Assembly: GCA_035545895.1 (NCBI GenBank)
Contig: DASZXJ010000016.1
Coordinates: forward strand, 1-38,668
Reading direction: 5' to 3'
DNA from: DASZXJ01 sp035545895
Lineage (GTDB): Bacteria > Planctomycetota > Phycisphaerae > Tepidisphaerales > Tepidisphaeraceae
Length of the DNA stretch: 38,668 nucleotides
Below are positions 6,828 to 14,621 of this stretch, in pieces. The position numbers and the translations under genes are program-made. Within the stretch, counting starts at the first letter, position 1. The number at the start of each line of letters is the position of its first letter. The notes under the pieces were generated by a model. It saw only the letters and a list, made by a program, of their open reading frames with translations. It was not told the origin of the DNA and ran no database searches.

Positions 6828-7646
6828 TTAGCCGCCAAACACGCCAAGTTCGCGCTTGAGATTGCCGCCGAGGATTTGGGCTTGTTCTTGTGGCGTAAAC
6901 AGCTTGCGGATGGTGTCCAGCCCAAGCTGGGTTTCTTCTTCGAGGTTGTACGGAAAGTCGAGCCCGAAGATCAGTTGCCGAACGCCGACCTGGGCGGCGA
7001 GTTCCTTCAGCCGGGCATCGCCGAGATACCAGAAGCGGTTGTGATCCGGCGTAAACACGCTCGCCAGGCCGGCAAAGACATTGCATACACCGGTTTCCCA
7101 GGGCGGCGGGACATGGTTGAAGATCACGGCCAGCGCTTCATTAAAGAAATGATACCCGCCGACGTGTTCCATGCTGAATCGGAGCCTGGGGAAGTTCCAT
7201 GCGATTTCGTCAAATCGAAGGACGGCCGTTTGAAGCAGCCGCGCCTGGTGCACGCCGCTGTGGAACGTGAGAAACATGCCCAGTTCCTCCGCGACGGCGT
7301 AGATTTCGAAAAGCCGGGGAGAGAGGATGTCAAAACTCTGGGCGTTGGGATGCATTTTCAGCCCGAACATGCCCAGGTCCTTGGCGCGTCTCACTTGTGC
7401 GGCCACATCGTCGCGTCGCGTGTCGATCGTGCCGAACCCAACTAGGTTTTTGGTGTGTTTCTTCAGCTCAGCCGAAAGCCATGCGTTGGGGTCCACGCCT
7501 TTGTTGTCGCACTGATGTGCGAAAGGCGCAAAGCAGACGGCTTGGTCGATACCGCATGCTTCCATCAGCTTTAACAACCGCTGGATCGTCCCGCTGGGAT
7601 TCATCGATTCGGGGAAGACATGCGCGTGGTTCACGAACACGCTCAT
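6828..7646 (-). CDS. Amidohydrolase-family (TIM-barrel) metal-dependent hydrolase
   Basis: A 272-residue cytosolic protein of the amidohydrolase-2 type. N-terminal NHAHVF gives the HxH metal ligands (H7, H9). GLKMHPNAQSFD has a conserved lysine-histidine strand, LTFHSGV gives the next His, FSMEHVGGY the fourth, and IFGLDFPYN the catalytic Asp strand. Substrate is unknown; relatives include decarboxylases and lactonases. It converges with arsM with only nine bases between the stop codons, so it is not part of the ars operon. No strong ribosome binding site is visible before the ATG. Confidence 0.85.
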   Translation of the reverse strand: MSVFVNHAHVFPESMNPSGTIQRLLKLMEACGIDQAVCFAPFAHQCDNKGVDPNAWLSAELKKHTKNLVGFGTIDTRRDDVAAQVRRAKDLGMFGLKMHPNAQSFDILSPRLFEIYAVAEELGMFLTFHSGVHQARLLQTAVLRFDEIAWNFPRLRFSMEHVGGYHFFNEALAVIFNHVPPPWETGVCNVFAGLASVFTPDHNRFWYLGDARLKELAAQVGVRQLIFGLDFPYNLEEETQLGLDTIRKLFTPQEQAQILGGNLKRELGVFGG

Positions 7647-7698
7647 AAGTGCCCGAAGATAGCGGGCGCGGGCGGCGAATACAAGAAATAACAGCCTG

Positions 7699-7716
7699 AT
7701 GCCCTGTTCAGGGCAT
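7699..7716. promoter_or_regulatory. Palindrome upstream of the electron-transfer operon
   Basis: ATGCCCTG-TT-CAGGGCAT has perfect 8-bp arms. It lies about 25 bases upstream of the proposed -35 box, so it could be an activator site or a small terminator for an upstream transcript. There is no T-run after it. Confidence 0.4.
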
Positions 7717-7738
7717 AGGTGTGGAATTGCTCTTTTTA

Positions 7739-7779
7739 TTGACGCGTTTTCAGCGACCGTCTAGCTTATCTGAACGGTC
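7739..7779 (+). promoter_or_regulatory. Promoter with overlapping dyad for the sthA-like operon
   Basis: TTGACG at 7739-7744 and TAGCTT at 7762-7767 are 17 bases apart. An inverted repeat, GACCGT (7755-7760) facing ACGGTC (7774-7779), straddles the -10 box and the start point, as expected for a repressor site. The ribosome binding site AAAGGA at 7794-7799 precedes the ATG at 7806 by six bases. Confidence 0.5.
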
Positions 7780-7805
7780 ACACATCTGGAGCCAAAGGAC
7801 GCGGC

Positions 7806-9224
7806 ATGGGCGAGTTCGATTACGAGCTGGTGGTCATCGGCGGCGGCCCCGCGGGCGAAAAGGGCGCCGCACAAGCCGCCTATTTCGGACATAAAACCGC
7901 GCTGATCGAAAAAGAATCCGAACTCGGCGGCGCGTGCATCAACACCGGCACGCTCGCCAGTAAAACGCTTCGCGAAACGTCACTCTTCCTCTCCGGCGCC
8001 AAAGCACGACAACTCTATGGCATCGACACCAACGTCAAAAAAGATATTTCGCTGGCGGACTTCATGCACAGAAAGAACTATGTGCAGGAACAGGAACGAA
8101 AACGCGCTAAAAACAATCTGCAAAAACACAATATCGACCTGATCCACGGCTTTGCCTCCTTCGTCGATCCGCATACGATCATCGTGAAAGCTTCAGGCGG
8201 AGAACGGAGGATCACGGGCAAATACTTCCTGATCGCAACAGGCAGTACACCGGCGCGGCCTCCGAATGTCCCGTTTGATCGATCCTGCGTTTTTGATTCC
8301 GACACCGTCCTGGATATGCGCAGGTTGCCTGGCTCGATGGTGATCATCGGCGGCGGCGTGATCGGCTGTGAATATGCGGGGATTTTTGCCGCACTTGGAA
8401 TTAAGGTCACCCTGGTTCATCGCTCGAACCGGCTGCTGGATTTTCTGGATTATGAAATCGGTGACGCATTCATGACTCAATCCCGCACGATGGGGATCGA
8501 AATGGTCATGGAGGACAATCTCGATTCGACTGCTGTTCGTGATGGTGAGGTTCACACGCGCTTGAAAGGGGGCAAGGAACTGGTCAGCGAGTCATTGCTG
8601 TACGCGGCCGGTCGAAGCGGCAACACGGCCGGGCTTGGGCTGGAATCCCTGCAAATTCCGATCGGTAAATACGGGCATATCGAACGCGTCGATCCGGTGA
8701 CCTACCAGACGCGCGTCTCGCATATTTACGCCGCCGGCGATGTGATTGGCCCGCCGGCGCTGGCGAGCACTTCAATGGAGCAGGGACGCCTGGCGATGTG
8801 TCACGCATTTGGACTCAGCTATCGCGAACAGAAACTCGCCCCGCTGTTGCCGATGGGCGTGTATACGATTCCCGAAATCTCCTGTGCCGGCGAAAGCGAA
8901 GAAAGCTGCAAGAAAAAAGGAATCAGTTACGTCGCGGGCAGACAAAAATTTGGAGCACATGCGCGGGGGCAGATCATCGGCGAAACAGAGGGGATGATTA
9001 AACTGATCTTCTCCGCTCCCGAGGGCGGGCTGCTCGGCGTCCATGTCATCGGCGAGCAGGCCAGCGAACTCGTGCACATGGGCATGGCGTGCCTGCAATT
9101 TGGCGGAACGGTCGATTTCTTCATTCAGGCGGTATTTAACTATCCGACGCTCAGCGATGTATATAAATACGCGGCCTTTGATGCGCTGGGACAACTCAAC
9201 AAGATTCGCGGGGCAGCGCGATGA
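7806..9224 (+). CDS. sthA: SthA-type pyridine nucleotide-disulfide oxidoreductase
   Basis: A 472-residue FAD protein. N-terminal ELVVIGGGPAGEKGA is the FAD dinucleotide fold. GSMVIIGGGVIGCEYAGIF is the NAD(P) fold, YAAGDVIGPPALAS the second FAD motif, and VFNYPTLSDVYKYAA the dimerisation domain end. At the active site GGACINTGT keeps only one cysteine (C44), as in soluble transhydrogenase SthA (GGGCTHWGT) and unlike dihydrolipoamide dehydrogenase, which has two. The family moves hydride between NADH and NADPH. Here the four-base overlap (ATGA) with a multi-Fe-S gene, and cytochrome genes downstream, suggest it may feed electrons from NAD(P)H into that chain; this is inference. Confidence 0.88.
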   Translation: MGEFDYELVVIGGGPAGEKGAAQAAYFGHKTALIEKESELGGACINTGTLASKTLRETSLFLSGAKARQLYGIDTNVKKDISLADFMHRKNYVQEQERKRAKNNLQKHNIDLIHGFASFVDPHTIIVKASGGERRITGKYFLIATGSTPARPPNVPFDRSCVFDSDTVLDMRRLPGSMVIIGGGVIGCEYAGIFAALGIKVTLVHRSNRLLDFLDYEIGDAFMTQSRTMGIEMVMEDNLDSTAVRDGEVHTRLKGGKELVSESLLYAAGRSGNTAGLGLESLQIPIGKYGHIERVDPVTYQTRVSHIYAAGDVIGPPALASTSMEQGRLAMCHAFGLSYREQKLAPLLPMGVYTIPEISCAGESEESCKKKGISYVAGRQKFGAHARGQIIGETEGMIKLIFSAPEGGLLGVHVIGEQASELVHMGMACLQFGGTVDFFIQAVFNYPTLSDVYKYAAFDALGQLNKIRGAAR

Positions 9225-11254
9225 CGCAAAGCACAATCGTCCGCCGCGAAAAAGCCGACGAGGCAGCCGGCCTGATGGGCAAAGGCACGCCGCTTTCTTC
9301 AGACGACCTGCTCAAACTGCCTTTATTCAAAGGCATTTCCAAGAAACTGCTCGATGACAACCACGGCGCGGTGGTGCTTCGCCATTTCGAGAAAGGCGAA
9401 GTGATTTGCCGCCAGGGCGATTATGGCTCGACCGCATTTTTCGTCTTAAGCGGCAATTGCGATGTGTTCATCAACACTCCCATTGCCGGAGTGAATACGA
9501 CGCCGCAATCGGGGTTCATGGGCTTGTTCAAGAAGATGGCCAGCGCACTGCGCGGCGGCCACGCCAGGACCGCCAGGCCAACGCCGACTCATGTGCACAT
9601 CGATGCCCCGGTCGATCTGCCATGGGGCGACTTCCGCGCGACCATCGGCGACAATTCGCTCTTCGGCGAAATGACCTGCCTCAATTTCTATCCGCGCTCC
9701 GCAACCGTCATCGCCCGAGAACCCGTCGCCTGCCTGGAAATGCTGCGAAATATTCTCGACCTGATCTACCGCAACGAGCCGCAGGCCAAGTGGCGCAAGG
9801 AAAAACAAAAGTTCGTTGAAACCAACCCCGGGAAAAAGTTCGACAAGCCGCGCCCCGAAGACGGGCCGATCGGAAAGACCTATCGCGAGCGCTCGCTGCG
9901 CAACCACTTGTCTGGTTTTCCGCTTTTCAGAAACGTGTCAGCCGATTTTCTGGAGCATTTGCGCGCCAGCGCGGAAATTGTCACGTTTGAACCGGGCGAG
10001 GTGATCTTCCGCCAAGGTGACCCGGCCGACGAGTTTTACATCGTCCGAATCGGGTTTGTGAAAGTCTCGCAGGCCCGCGCCGGCGGGGAAATGGTGCTCC
10101 AGTATCTCTCGCGCGGACAATATTTCGGCGAGATCGCGCTGCTCGCGCGGGCTGAGGGAAAGGAAGCCAAACGCACCGCCACCTGTACCGCGATCGACCA
10201 TGTCGAGGCCGTCGTCATCAATGCGGATGATTTTTCAGAATTGATCAGCCGTTTTCCCGATGCCCAGCAGCAACTCCGAGCCGAAGCGGAACGACGGCTA
10301 AAAACCGATGAGGACCTGGCGAAAGTCACCCAGTCCGTCGGCCTTGGCGATTTCCTCGATCAAGGACTCATGCAGGCGCAAAGCCTGCTCGTGCTTGACC
10401 TGGATCGCTGCACGCGCTGCGATGAATGCGTCCGCGCGTGCGCCGATTCGCACGATGGCGTGACCCGCCTGGTGCGCGATGGCCTGCGGTTCGACAAATA
10501 TCTGGTGGCCACCAGTTGCCGCTCGTGCCTTGATCCGGTTTGCATGATTGGCTGCCCGGTGGGCTCGATCGGGCGCAGCGATACGCGCGAGATTTTCATC
10601 GAGGACTGGTGCATCGGCTGCGATTTGTGCGCCCAGAATTGCCCGTACGGCAACATCAACATGCATCCGTTCGAAGTGGATACCAGCAGCAAGTTGTTTC
10701 AGAAGCAGTCGCCTTTGCGTCAGGCGCGCGTGCGCCTTGACCCGCTGCCCAGTAGTTTGGACATCACGCTTTTACCTGAAGGACTGAGTTACGATGACAA
10801 CGGCGGATGGTTGAACTACATCGGCCTGCCCAATGAAAAAAATCGCGGCAAGCTGCGCGAGTATTGCAGCGACGCCTCCTATCAGCGGGCAATTGGATCG
10901 CTACTTAGACAGATGGAAACGCGCGTGCCCCTGCCAATTCTGCCGGCGGATTTCAAACCCGAAAAGCGGCTATCCCCGTACATTCAATTCGATCCGGCAC
11001 AAAAATCGCTCGTCTTCCTCGGCGTCATTACGCCTGACGACAAGGAAGAATATTTGAATTTCAGCTCAGACAATCAGTACAAGCAGGCCGTCGAAAAAGC
11101 GGCCAAGCAAAGCTTCGGCCGCAAGGCGGTCGTTTACAAGGCGACAACCTGCGACCTGTGCGAAAGCTTGAAACAGGAACCCAACTGCGTTTACGCATGT
11201 CCCCATGAAGCGGCCATGCGCGTCGAACCCAAACTGTTTTTCGGCGCGAAATAA
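9221..11254 (+). CDS. Protein with two cyclic-nucleotide-binding domains and Fe-S cluster domain
   Basis: A 677-residue cytosolic protein with no signal peptide. Domain 1 (about 30-180) and domain 2 (about 225-355) are cNMP-binding folds. Both keep phosphate-cassette signatures: FGEMTCLNFYPRSATV, and FGEIALL followed by KRTATC. Domain 1 carries an insert of about 60 residues. From about 397 a ferredoxin-like region has CTRCDECVRAC, CRSCLDPVCMIGCP and CIGCDLCAQNCP. A last CDLC...CVYACP lies near 645-660, so four Cys groups could bind several [4Fe-4S] clusters. It overlaps the SthA-like gene by four bases. I infer an electron carrier between flavoprotein and membrane cytochrome b whose activity may respond to cAMP or a related nucleotide. 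Confidence 0.87.
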   Translation: MTQSTIVRREKADEAAGLMGKGTPLSSDDLLKLPLFKGISKKLLDDNHGAVVLRHFEKGEVICRQGDYGSTAFFVLSGNCDVFINTPIAGVNTTPQSGFMGLFKKMASALRGGHARTARPTPTHVHIDAPVDLPWGDFRATIGDNSLFGEMTCLNFYPRSATVIAREPVACLEMLRNILDLIYRNEPQAKWRKEKQKFVETNPGKKFDKPRPEDGPIGKTYRERSLRNHLSGFPLFRNVSADFLEHLRASAEIVTFEPGEVIFRQGDPADEFYIVRIGFVKVSQARAGGEMVLQYLSRGQYFGEIALLARAEGKEAKRTATCTAIDHVEAVVINADDFSELISRFPDAQQQLRAEAERRLKTDEDLAKVTQSVGLGDFLDQGLMQAQSLLVLDLDRCTRCDECVRACADSHDGVTRLVRDGLRFDKYLVATSCRSCLDPVCMIGCPVGSIGRSDTREIFIEDWCIGCDLCAQNCPYGNINMHPFEVDTSSKLFQKQSPLRQARVRLDPLPSSLDITLLPEGLSYDDNGGWLNYIGLPNEKNRGKLREYCSDASYQRAIGSLLRQMETRVPLPILPADFKPEKRLSPYIQFDPAQKSLVFLGVITPDDKEEYLNFSSDNQYKQAVEKAAKQSFGRKAVVYKATTCDLCESLKQEPNCVYACPHEAAMRVEPKLFFGAK

Positions 11255-11260
11255 ATAGGA

Positions 11261-11333
11261 GCCACAGAGAGCACAGAGTACACAAAGAACAATTCATTTG
11301 GATTTTCTCCGTGTACTCTGTGTTCTCTGTGGC
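11261..11333. repeat. CACAGAG-type inverted repeat inside the operon
   Basis: GCCACAGAGAGCACAGAG (11261 onward, 23-base arm) faces its reverse complement at 11311-11333 with one mismatch and a 27-base loop. It belongs to the 'ccacagaggacacagag' intergenic repeat style also seen at 18281-18312. It separates the Fe-S gene from the cytochrome b gene, and no clear ribosome binding site remains before the ATG at 11341. Confidence 0.8.
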
Positions 11334-11340
11334 GCAATGA

Positions 11341-12291
11341 ATGCGAATCGACAAAAGTCATCAATCATGGCTTTTTCTAAGCATCGCGATCCTGCTGATC
11401 GCGGGCGGCTGGTACTGGTATGACGTCACACGCGGCCACGACGCGCTCAATGGCCCCAGCGGCGGGAGCGCAACCGGTTTAATTTATGGCGTCCTTGGGA
11501 CATCGTTCATGCTCTTTGCCGGATTGCTCGGCGCGAGAAAGAAAGTTCGCACCTGGCGCATTGGCCGCGCCGAGTTCTGGATGCGCGGACACCTGTGGCT
11601 GGGCACGCTGGCGCTGCCAATGATCTGGCTGCACGCCGGATTCAGACATGGCGGATTGCTGACCAGCATCCTCACGTGGCTGACCTATATCATCGTGGTC
11701 AGCGGAATCATCGGCGCTTTATTTCAACATCTCATTCCCAACGCGATGACCCGCAGTGTGCCGGATGAAACGATCTTCGAGCAGATTCCACAGGTTTTAA
11801 GGCATCTGGCGGTGGAGGCTGACGACGTGGCTGCCATCTGCGGCCCGGAAAATGGGCAGGACATCGAAACTTGGCGAAAGGCGCGGACCAGCGCCCTGCG
11901 AACTCGTTCGACCCGCGCTCTGATGACCGAGGAACGACGCGATCAACTCGCCGCGGCCCTGGCGACCGCGCCAGCCGATGGTTCCGCGCCGCTCAAGGAA
12001 TTTTACCTGCGCCAGGTCAAGCCATTTGTCATCGGCGAATCCGACCAGCCGCCGCTCAACGATCCAACTCGCGCTTCAACCTTGTTCGCCAAGCAGAAAG
12101 TCCTGCTTCCCCAGCCGTTACACGAAACGCTCGACGATCTGGAACGCATTTGCGATGAAGTGCGGCAGCTTCACGCGCAACGACGAATGCATCACTGGCT
12201 GCATGGGTGGCTGTTTATTCATGTGCCGCTGTCGATGGCGCTGCTGGTGCTGACGATCGCGCATGTGATTGTCAGCTTGCGATATTGGTAA
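11341..12291 (+). CDS. Membrane dihaem cytochrome b-like protein
   Basis: A 316-residue membrane protein with hydrophobic segments at about 10-28, 46-65, 84-103, 106-130 and 290-313. A polar domain (about 135-280) lies between the fourth and the last. Two histidine pairs, each 14 residues apart, lie in helices: H84/H98 (HLWLGTLALPMIWLH) and H294/H308 (HVPLSMALLVLTIAH). This spacing is typical of helices that ligate two b haems stacked across a membrane. Extra His residues (H284, H285, H288) sit at one membrane face. It lies between the Fe-S protein and the decahaem cytochrome genes, six bases before the latter, and would carry electrons across the membrane. The family name is not recognised. 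Confidence 0.8.
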   Translation: MRIDKSHQSWLFLSIAILLIAGGWYWYDVTRGHDALNGPSGGSATGLIYGVLGTSFMLFAGLLGARKKVRTWRIGRAEFWMRGHLWLGTLALPMIWLHAGFRHGGLLTSILTWLTYIIVVSGIIGALFQHLIPNAMTRSVPDETIFEQIPQVLRHLAVEADDVAAICGPENGQDIETWRKARTSALRTRSTRALMTEERRDQLAAALATAPADGSAPLKEFYLRQVKPFVIGESDQPPLNDPTRASTLFAKQKVLLPQPLHETLDDLERICDEVRQLHAQRRMHHWLHGWLFIHVPLSMALLVLTIAHVIVSLRYW

Positions 12292-12297
12292 ATATTT

Positions 12298-13809
12298 ATG
12301 GCTCGTTCGCGCACAACCAAGACCATCGCCAAGCGAATCGACCTTGGCTATTTCAAGCGCTCGCACCCGATGAGGCGGTGGCGGCGGGTGTTGACCTGGC
12401 TTTGCGGCGCGATCGCGCTTGTGTGGCTTTCAATGGTTTCGACACGCTGGACTGATAAGGGATTGTCGCTGAACGATCACATTCACAATCCCGGCCCGGT
12501 CAGCGTCGCCCACGCGATGTTCCAGGACGATTGCGCCCAATGTCACACCTCCAAGCCGGGCGGCGGATTTATCCTGGCGGTGACGGATCAGGCCTGCTTG
12601 AAATGCCACGATGGCTCGCTGCACGAACCCAATCAAAAAATTGCGCCAGAAGCCGCGCTGGTTTCGCGAACAAAATCGATTCTCGCCATCGCCGAGCCGG
12701 CGCATCCGGGCGGCGCGCGATCGGCCGACTGCGTGACCTGCCACATCGAACATCGTGGCAAGGAAATGCTGCGAGCGGTCAACGATGCACATTGCCTGGT
12801 CTGCCACGAAGACCTCCCCGCCGCCACGCAGAACGGCCAGCCAACGGCTGCAAATCGAATCACCGGGTTCACCGCCGCCAATCACCCGACCTTCGGCAAT
12901 CACCTGCGTAATGCGGATAAAAAATGGGTCGATCCGACTGTCCTTCGGTTCAATCACCAGCGGCATCTTGAACTGGACCAATTCAAAAACAAGACTGATA
13001 GCTGCACGTCCTGCCACACGCCCGACCCACAGGATCGGCGGTATATGTTGCCGATCAGTTATGAAAAGAACTGCCAATCGTGTCATCAACTTCTTCCAAC
13101 GCCGGATTCCGAGCCGGTCGTTCACGGGCAATTGTCGATTGTACGGGCGCAACTCATGTCGCCCGCCGTGCTTTTCGAGCCCAAGCTTCGCGCAATGTCG
13201 CCGCAACAACGCGAAGCCAAGCTCGTGAAGCAGGTTCGTGTCGGCCGACGCACCGAATCCCAGCAGATCGCGCCCGAGCAATGGATCGCCGATCAGGTCA
13301 ATGCTCTGAACAAGGTTGCTTCAGAATGGATGGATGGGGAGGATGCAAAAAAAATCCCGAATTTCGAATTGATCAAGGCCGCGTCCACCCAGCCGGCCGA
13401 ACAAAATCCGACAGGACCAGTGGCATTTGTGGCCTATGGCATGGCTAATTCATGTTTCAAGTGTCATGACCTCAAAAGCAACCAATCAACTCTCGAGTTA
13501 TCCACCCTGCCGACCAACCTAGGCAACCAGCGCAAATTCACCGCCAGCCTGTTCAATCATGATTCGCATCGCAACCAAAGCTGTCGCGATTGCCATGAGG
13601 CTGCGTGGGTGAGTACAGCCACATCCGATCTATTGCTGCCGGACATCAACAAGCCCGGTGCCGGCGCACCAAGCTGCGTCGATTGCCACCATGCCGATGT
13701 TTCGCCGCAAATCCGCGGCGCATCGGCAAGTTGTGTTACTTGTCACAACTTTCATGATCGCTTTCTGGATCGCGCTGTTCCTGCCCCACTCACGAAAGAA
13801 CCCAAGTAA
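12298..13809 (+). CDS. Membrane-anchored decahaem cytochrome c
   Basis: A 503-residue protein with a basic N-terminus and one hydrophobic segment (about 28-48, LTWLCGAIALVWLSMVS) that acts as signal anchor. The rest should be periplasmic. Ten CXXCH motifs are present: CAQCH (C79), CLKCH, CVTCH, CLVCH, CTSCH, CQSCH, CFKCH, CRDCH, CVDCH and CVTCH (C479). Extra histidines are available as distal ligands. A haem-poor stretch (about 290-375) separates six N-terminal from four C-terminal haems. The gene follows the dihaem cytochrome b by six bases. I infer it is the electron exit of the operon, towards periplasmic or extracellular acceptors. No outer-membrane porin gene is present. Confidence 0.9.
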   Translation: MARSRTTKTIAKRIDLGYFKRSHPMRRWRRVLTWLCGAIALVWLSMVSTRWTDKGLSLNDHIHNPGPVSVAHAMFQDDCAQCHTSKPGGGFILAVTDQACLKCHDGSLHEPNQKIAPEAALVSRTKSILAIAEPAHPGGARSADCVTCHIEHRGKEMLRAVNDAHCLVCHEDLPAATQNGQPTAANRITGFTAANHPTFGNHLRNADKKWVDPTVLRFNHQRHLELDQFKNKTDSCTSCHTPDPQDRRYMLPISYEKNCQSCHQLLPTPDSEPVVHGQLSIVRAQLMSPAVLFEPKLRAMSPQQREAKLVKQVRVGRRTESQQIAPEQWIADQVNALNKVASEWMDGEDAKKIPNFELIKAASTQPAEQNPTGPVAFVAYGMANSCFKCHDLKSNQSTLELSTLPTNLGNQRKFTASLFNHDSHRNQSCRDCHEAAWVSTATSDLLLPDINKPGAGAPSCVDCHHADVSPQIRGASASCVTCHNFHDRFLDRAVPAPLTKEPK

Positions 13810-14024
13810 GAGCATACGGTCCTTGGGCTTGTTTAATCATCTAATAAAAGACATACCCATGCCTTGCATCTTGATTTCTAATGTTCGGATAAATGACGTT
13901 CGTTGAGCATCCTGTCGGGTAGAAGTTGCCTAAGACCGGGGATGCAACAATTCCATGTAAATATCTCCTTTGTTCGGGGCTGTTTTCCTAAAGCGTCATT
14001 TTCAGCCTGAAGAATTAATTCCAA
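13810..14024. other. Gene-free stretch after the decahaem cytochrome gene
   Basis: I see no gene, no strong hairpin with T-run and no RNA gene in this part. With the MITE-like element and the gntR promoter it makes up the 401-base gap to the next start codon. Confidence 0.5.
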
Positions 14025-14147
14025 ATCGGTACTGATACACTTTGAAGAAAATGAAGAATTTATTGTGACAGGGGCTTTCCAGCCATGCAGTAACTTACAC
14101 GGCCTGGAAAGGCCGTGTCACACATCAAATTGCACCAGCACTCCAAA
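14025..14147. repeat. MITE-like element, diverged copy
   Basis: It aligns along its whole length with the element at 19921-20040: GGTACTG...CTTTGAAGAAAA, TTTATTGTGACA, GGGCTTTCCAGCC, then the hairpin CACGGCCT-GGAA-AGGCCGTG, then GTCACACATCAAATTGCACCAG. The terminal inverted repeats have drifted (left GTACTGATACACTTTGA against right TCAAATTGCACCAGCAC). It lies directly upstream of the gntR promoter. Confidence 0.75.
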
Positions 14148-14153
14148 ATCTTC

Positions 14154-14182
14154 TTGCCTTTCTGATAGAATACTGTTATATA
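14154..14182 (+). promoter_or_regulatory. Promoter of the gntR-ABC operon
   Basis: TTGCCT at 14154-14159 and TATATA at 14177-14182 are 17 bases apart, with an extended -10 TG at 14174-14175. GGGGAG at 14197-14202 is the ribosome binding site for the ATG at 14211. Confidence 0.6.
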
Positions 14183-14210
14183 TCTGTAATCACTTTGGGG
14201 AGTGCTTCCC

Positions 14211-14621
14211 ATGCTTGTTCGCATTGAGTCGTCTTCGGGGGTGCCGATTACCCGGCAGATTGCGGATCAGATCCGCGCCGGCTGCGCCAGCGGCAGCCTG
14301 AGGCCGGGGGACCGGCTGCCGTCGGTACGCGAGCTGGCCCGGCAAATCACCGTCAATCAAAACACCGTTCTTCGCGTTTATGAACGTCTCACCGCCGAGG
14401 GACTGCTCGAACGCCGTCACGGCGATGGGACGTATGTGTCGGATGACCTGCCCGGCGGGCAGCTCAAGCAGCAGCGGGCTGCGCTGCGCGATGATCTTCG
14501 CCGGCTCGTCGAACGGGCGCACGTGCTCGGCTATGAGCCGGATCAACTGCACCATCTGCTCGACCGAACGATCGCTGAATCCGAAGCGCAGTCCTCGGCC
14601 GCACTGGAGAAACGATCATGA
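14211..14621 (+). CDS. GntR-family regulator, YtrA subfamily
   Basis: A 136-residue protein. The N-terminal winged helix reads VPITRQIADQIRAGCASGSL, RPGDRLPSVRELARQ and VNQNTVLRVYERLTAEGLLE, all GntR signatures. Only a short helical tail follows, as in YtrA, which controls ABC transporter operons. The stop overlaps the start of the ABC ATPase gene by four bases, so it most likely autoregulates this operon. A GTG at 14202 is in frame, but it overlaps the ribosome binding site, so ATG 14211 is preferred. Effector unknown. Confidence 0.88.
   Translation: MLVRIESSSGVPITRQIADQIRAGCASGSLRPGDRLPSVRELARQITVNQNTVLRVYERLTAEGLLERRHGDGTYVSDDLPGGQLKQQRAALRDDLRRLVERAHVLGYEPDQLHHLLDRTIAESEAQSSAALEKRS

Noticed and set aside
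11261..11333. Inverted repeat as a rho-independent terminator
   Set aside because: No T-run follows it, it is a member of a dispersed repeat style, and the downstream gene fits the same operon.
14202..14210. GTG start for the GntR regulator
   Set aside because: The codon overlaps the GGGGAG ribosome binding site, whose spacing of eight bases fits ATG 14211.
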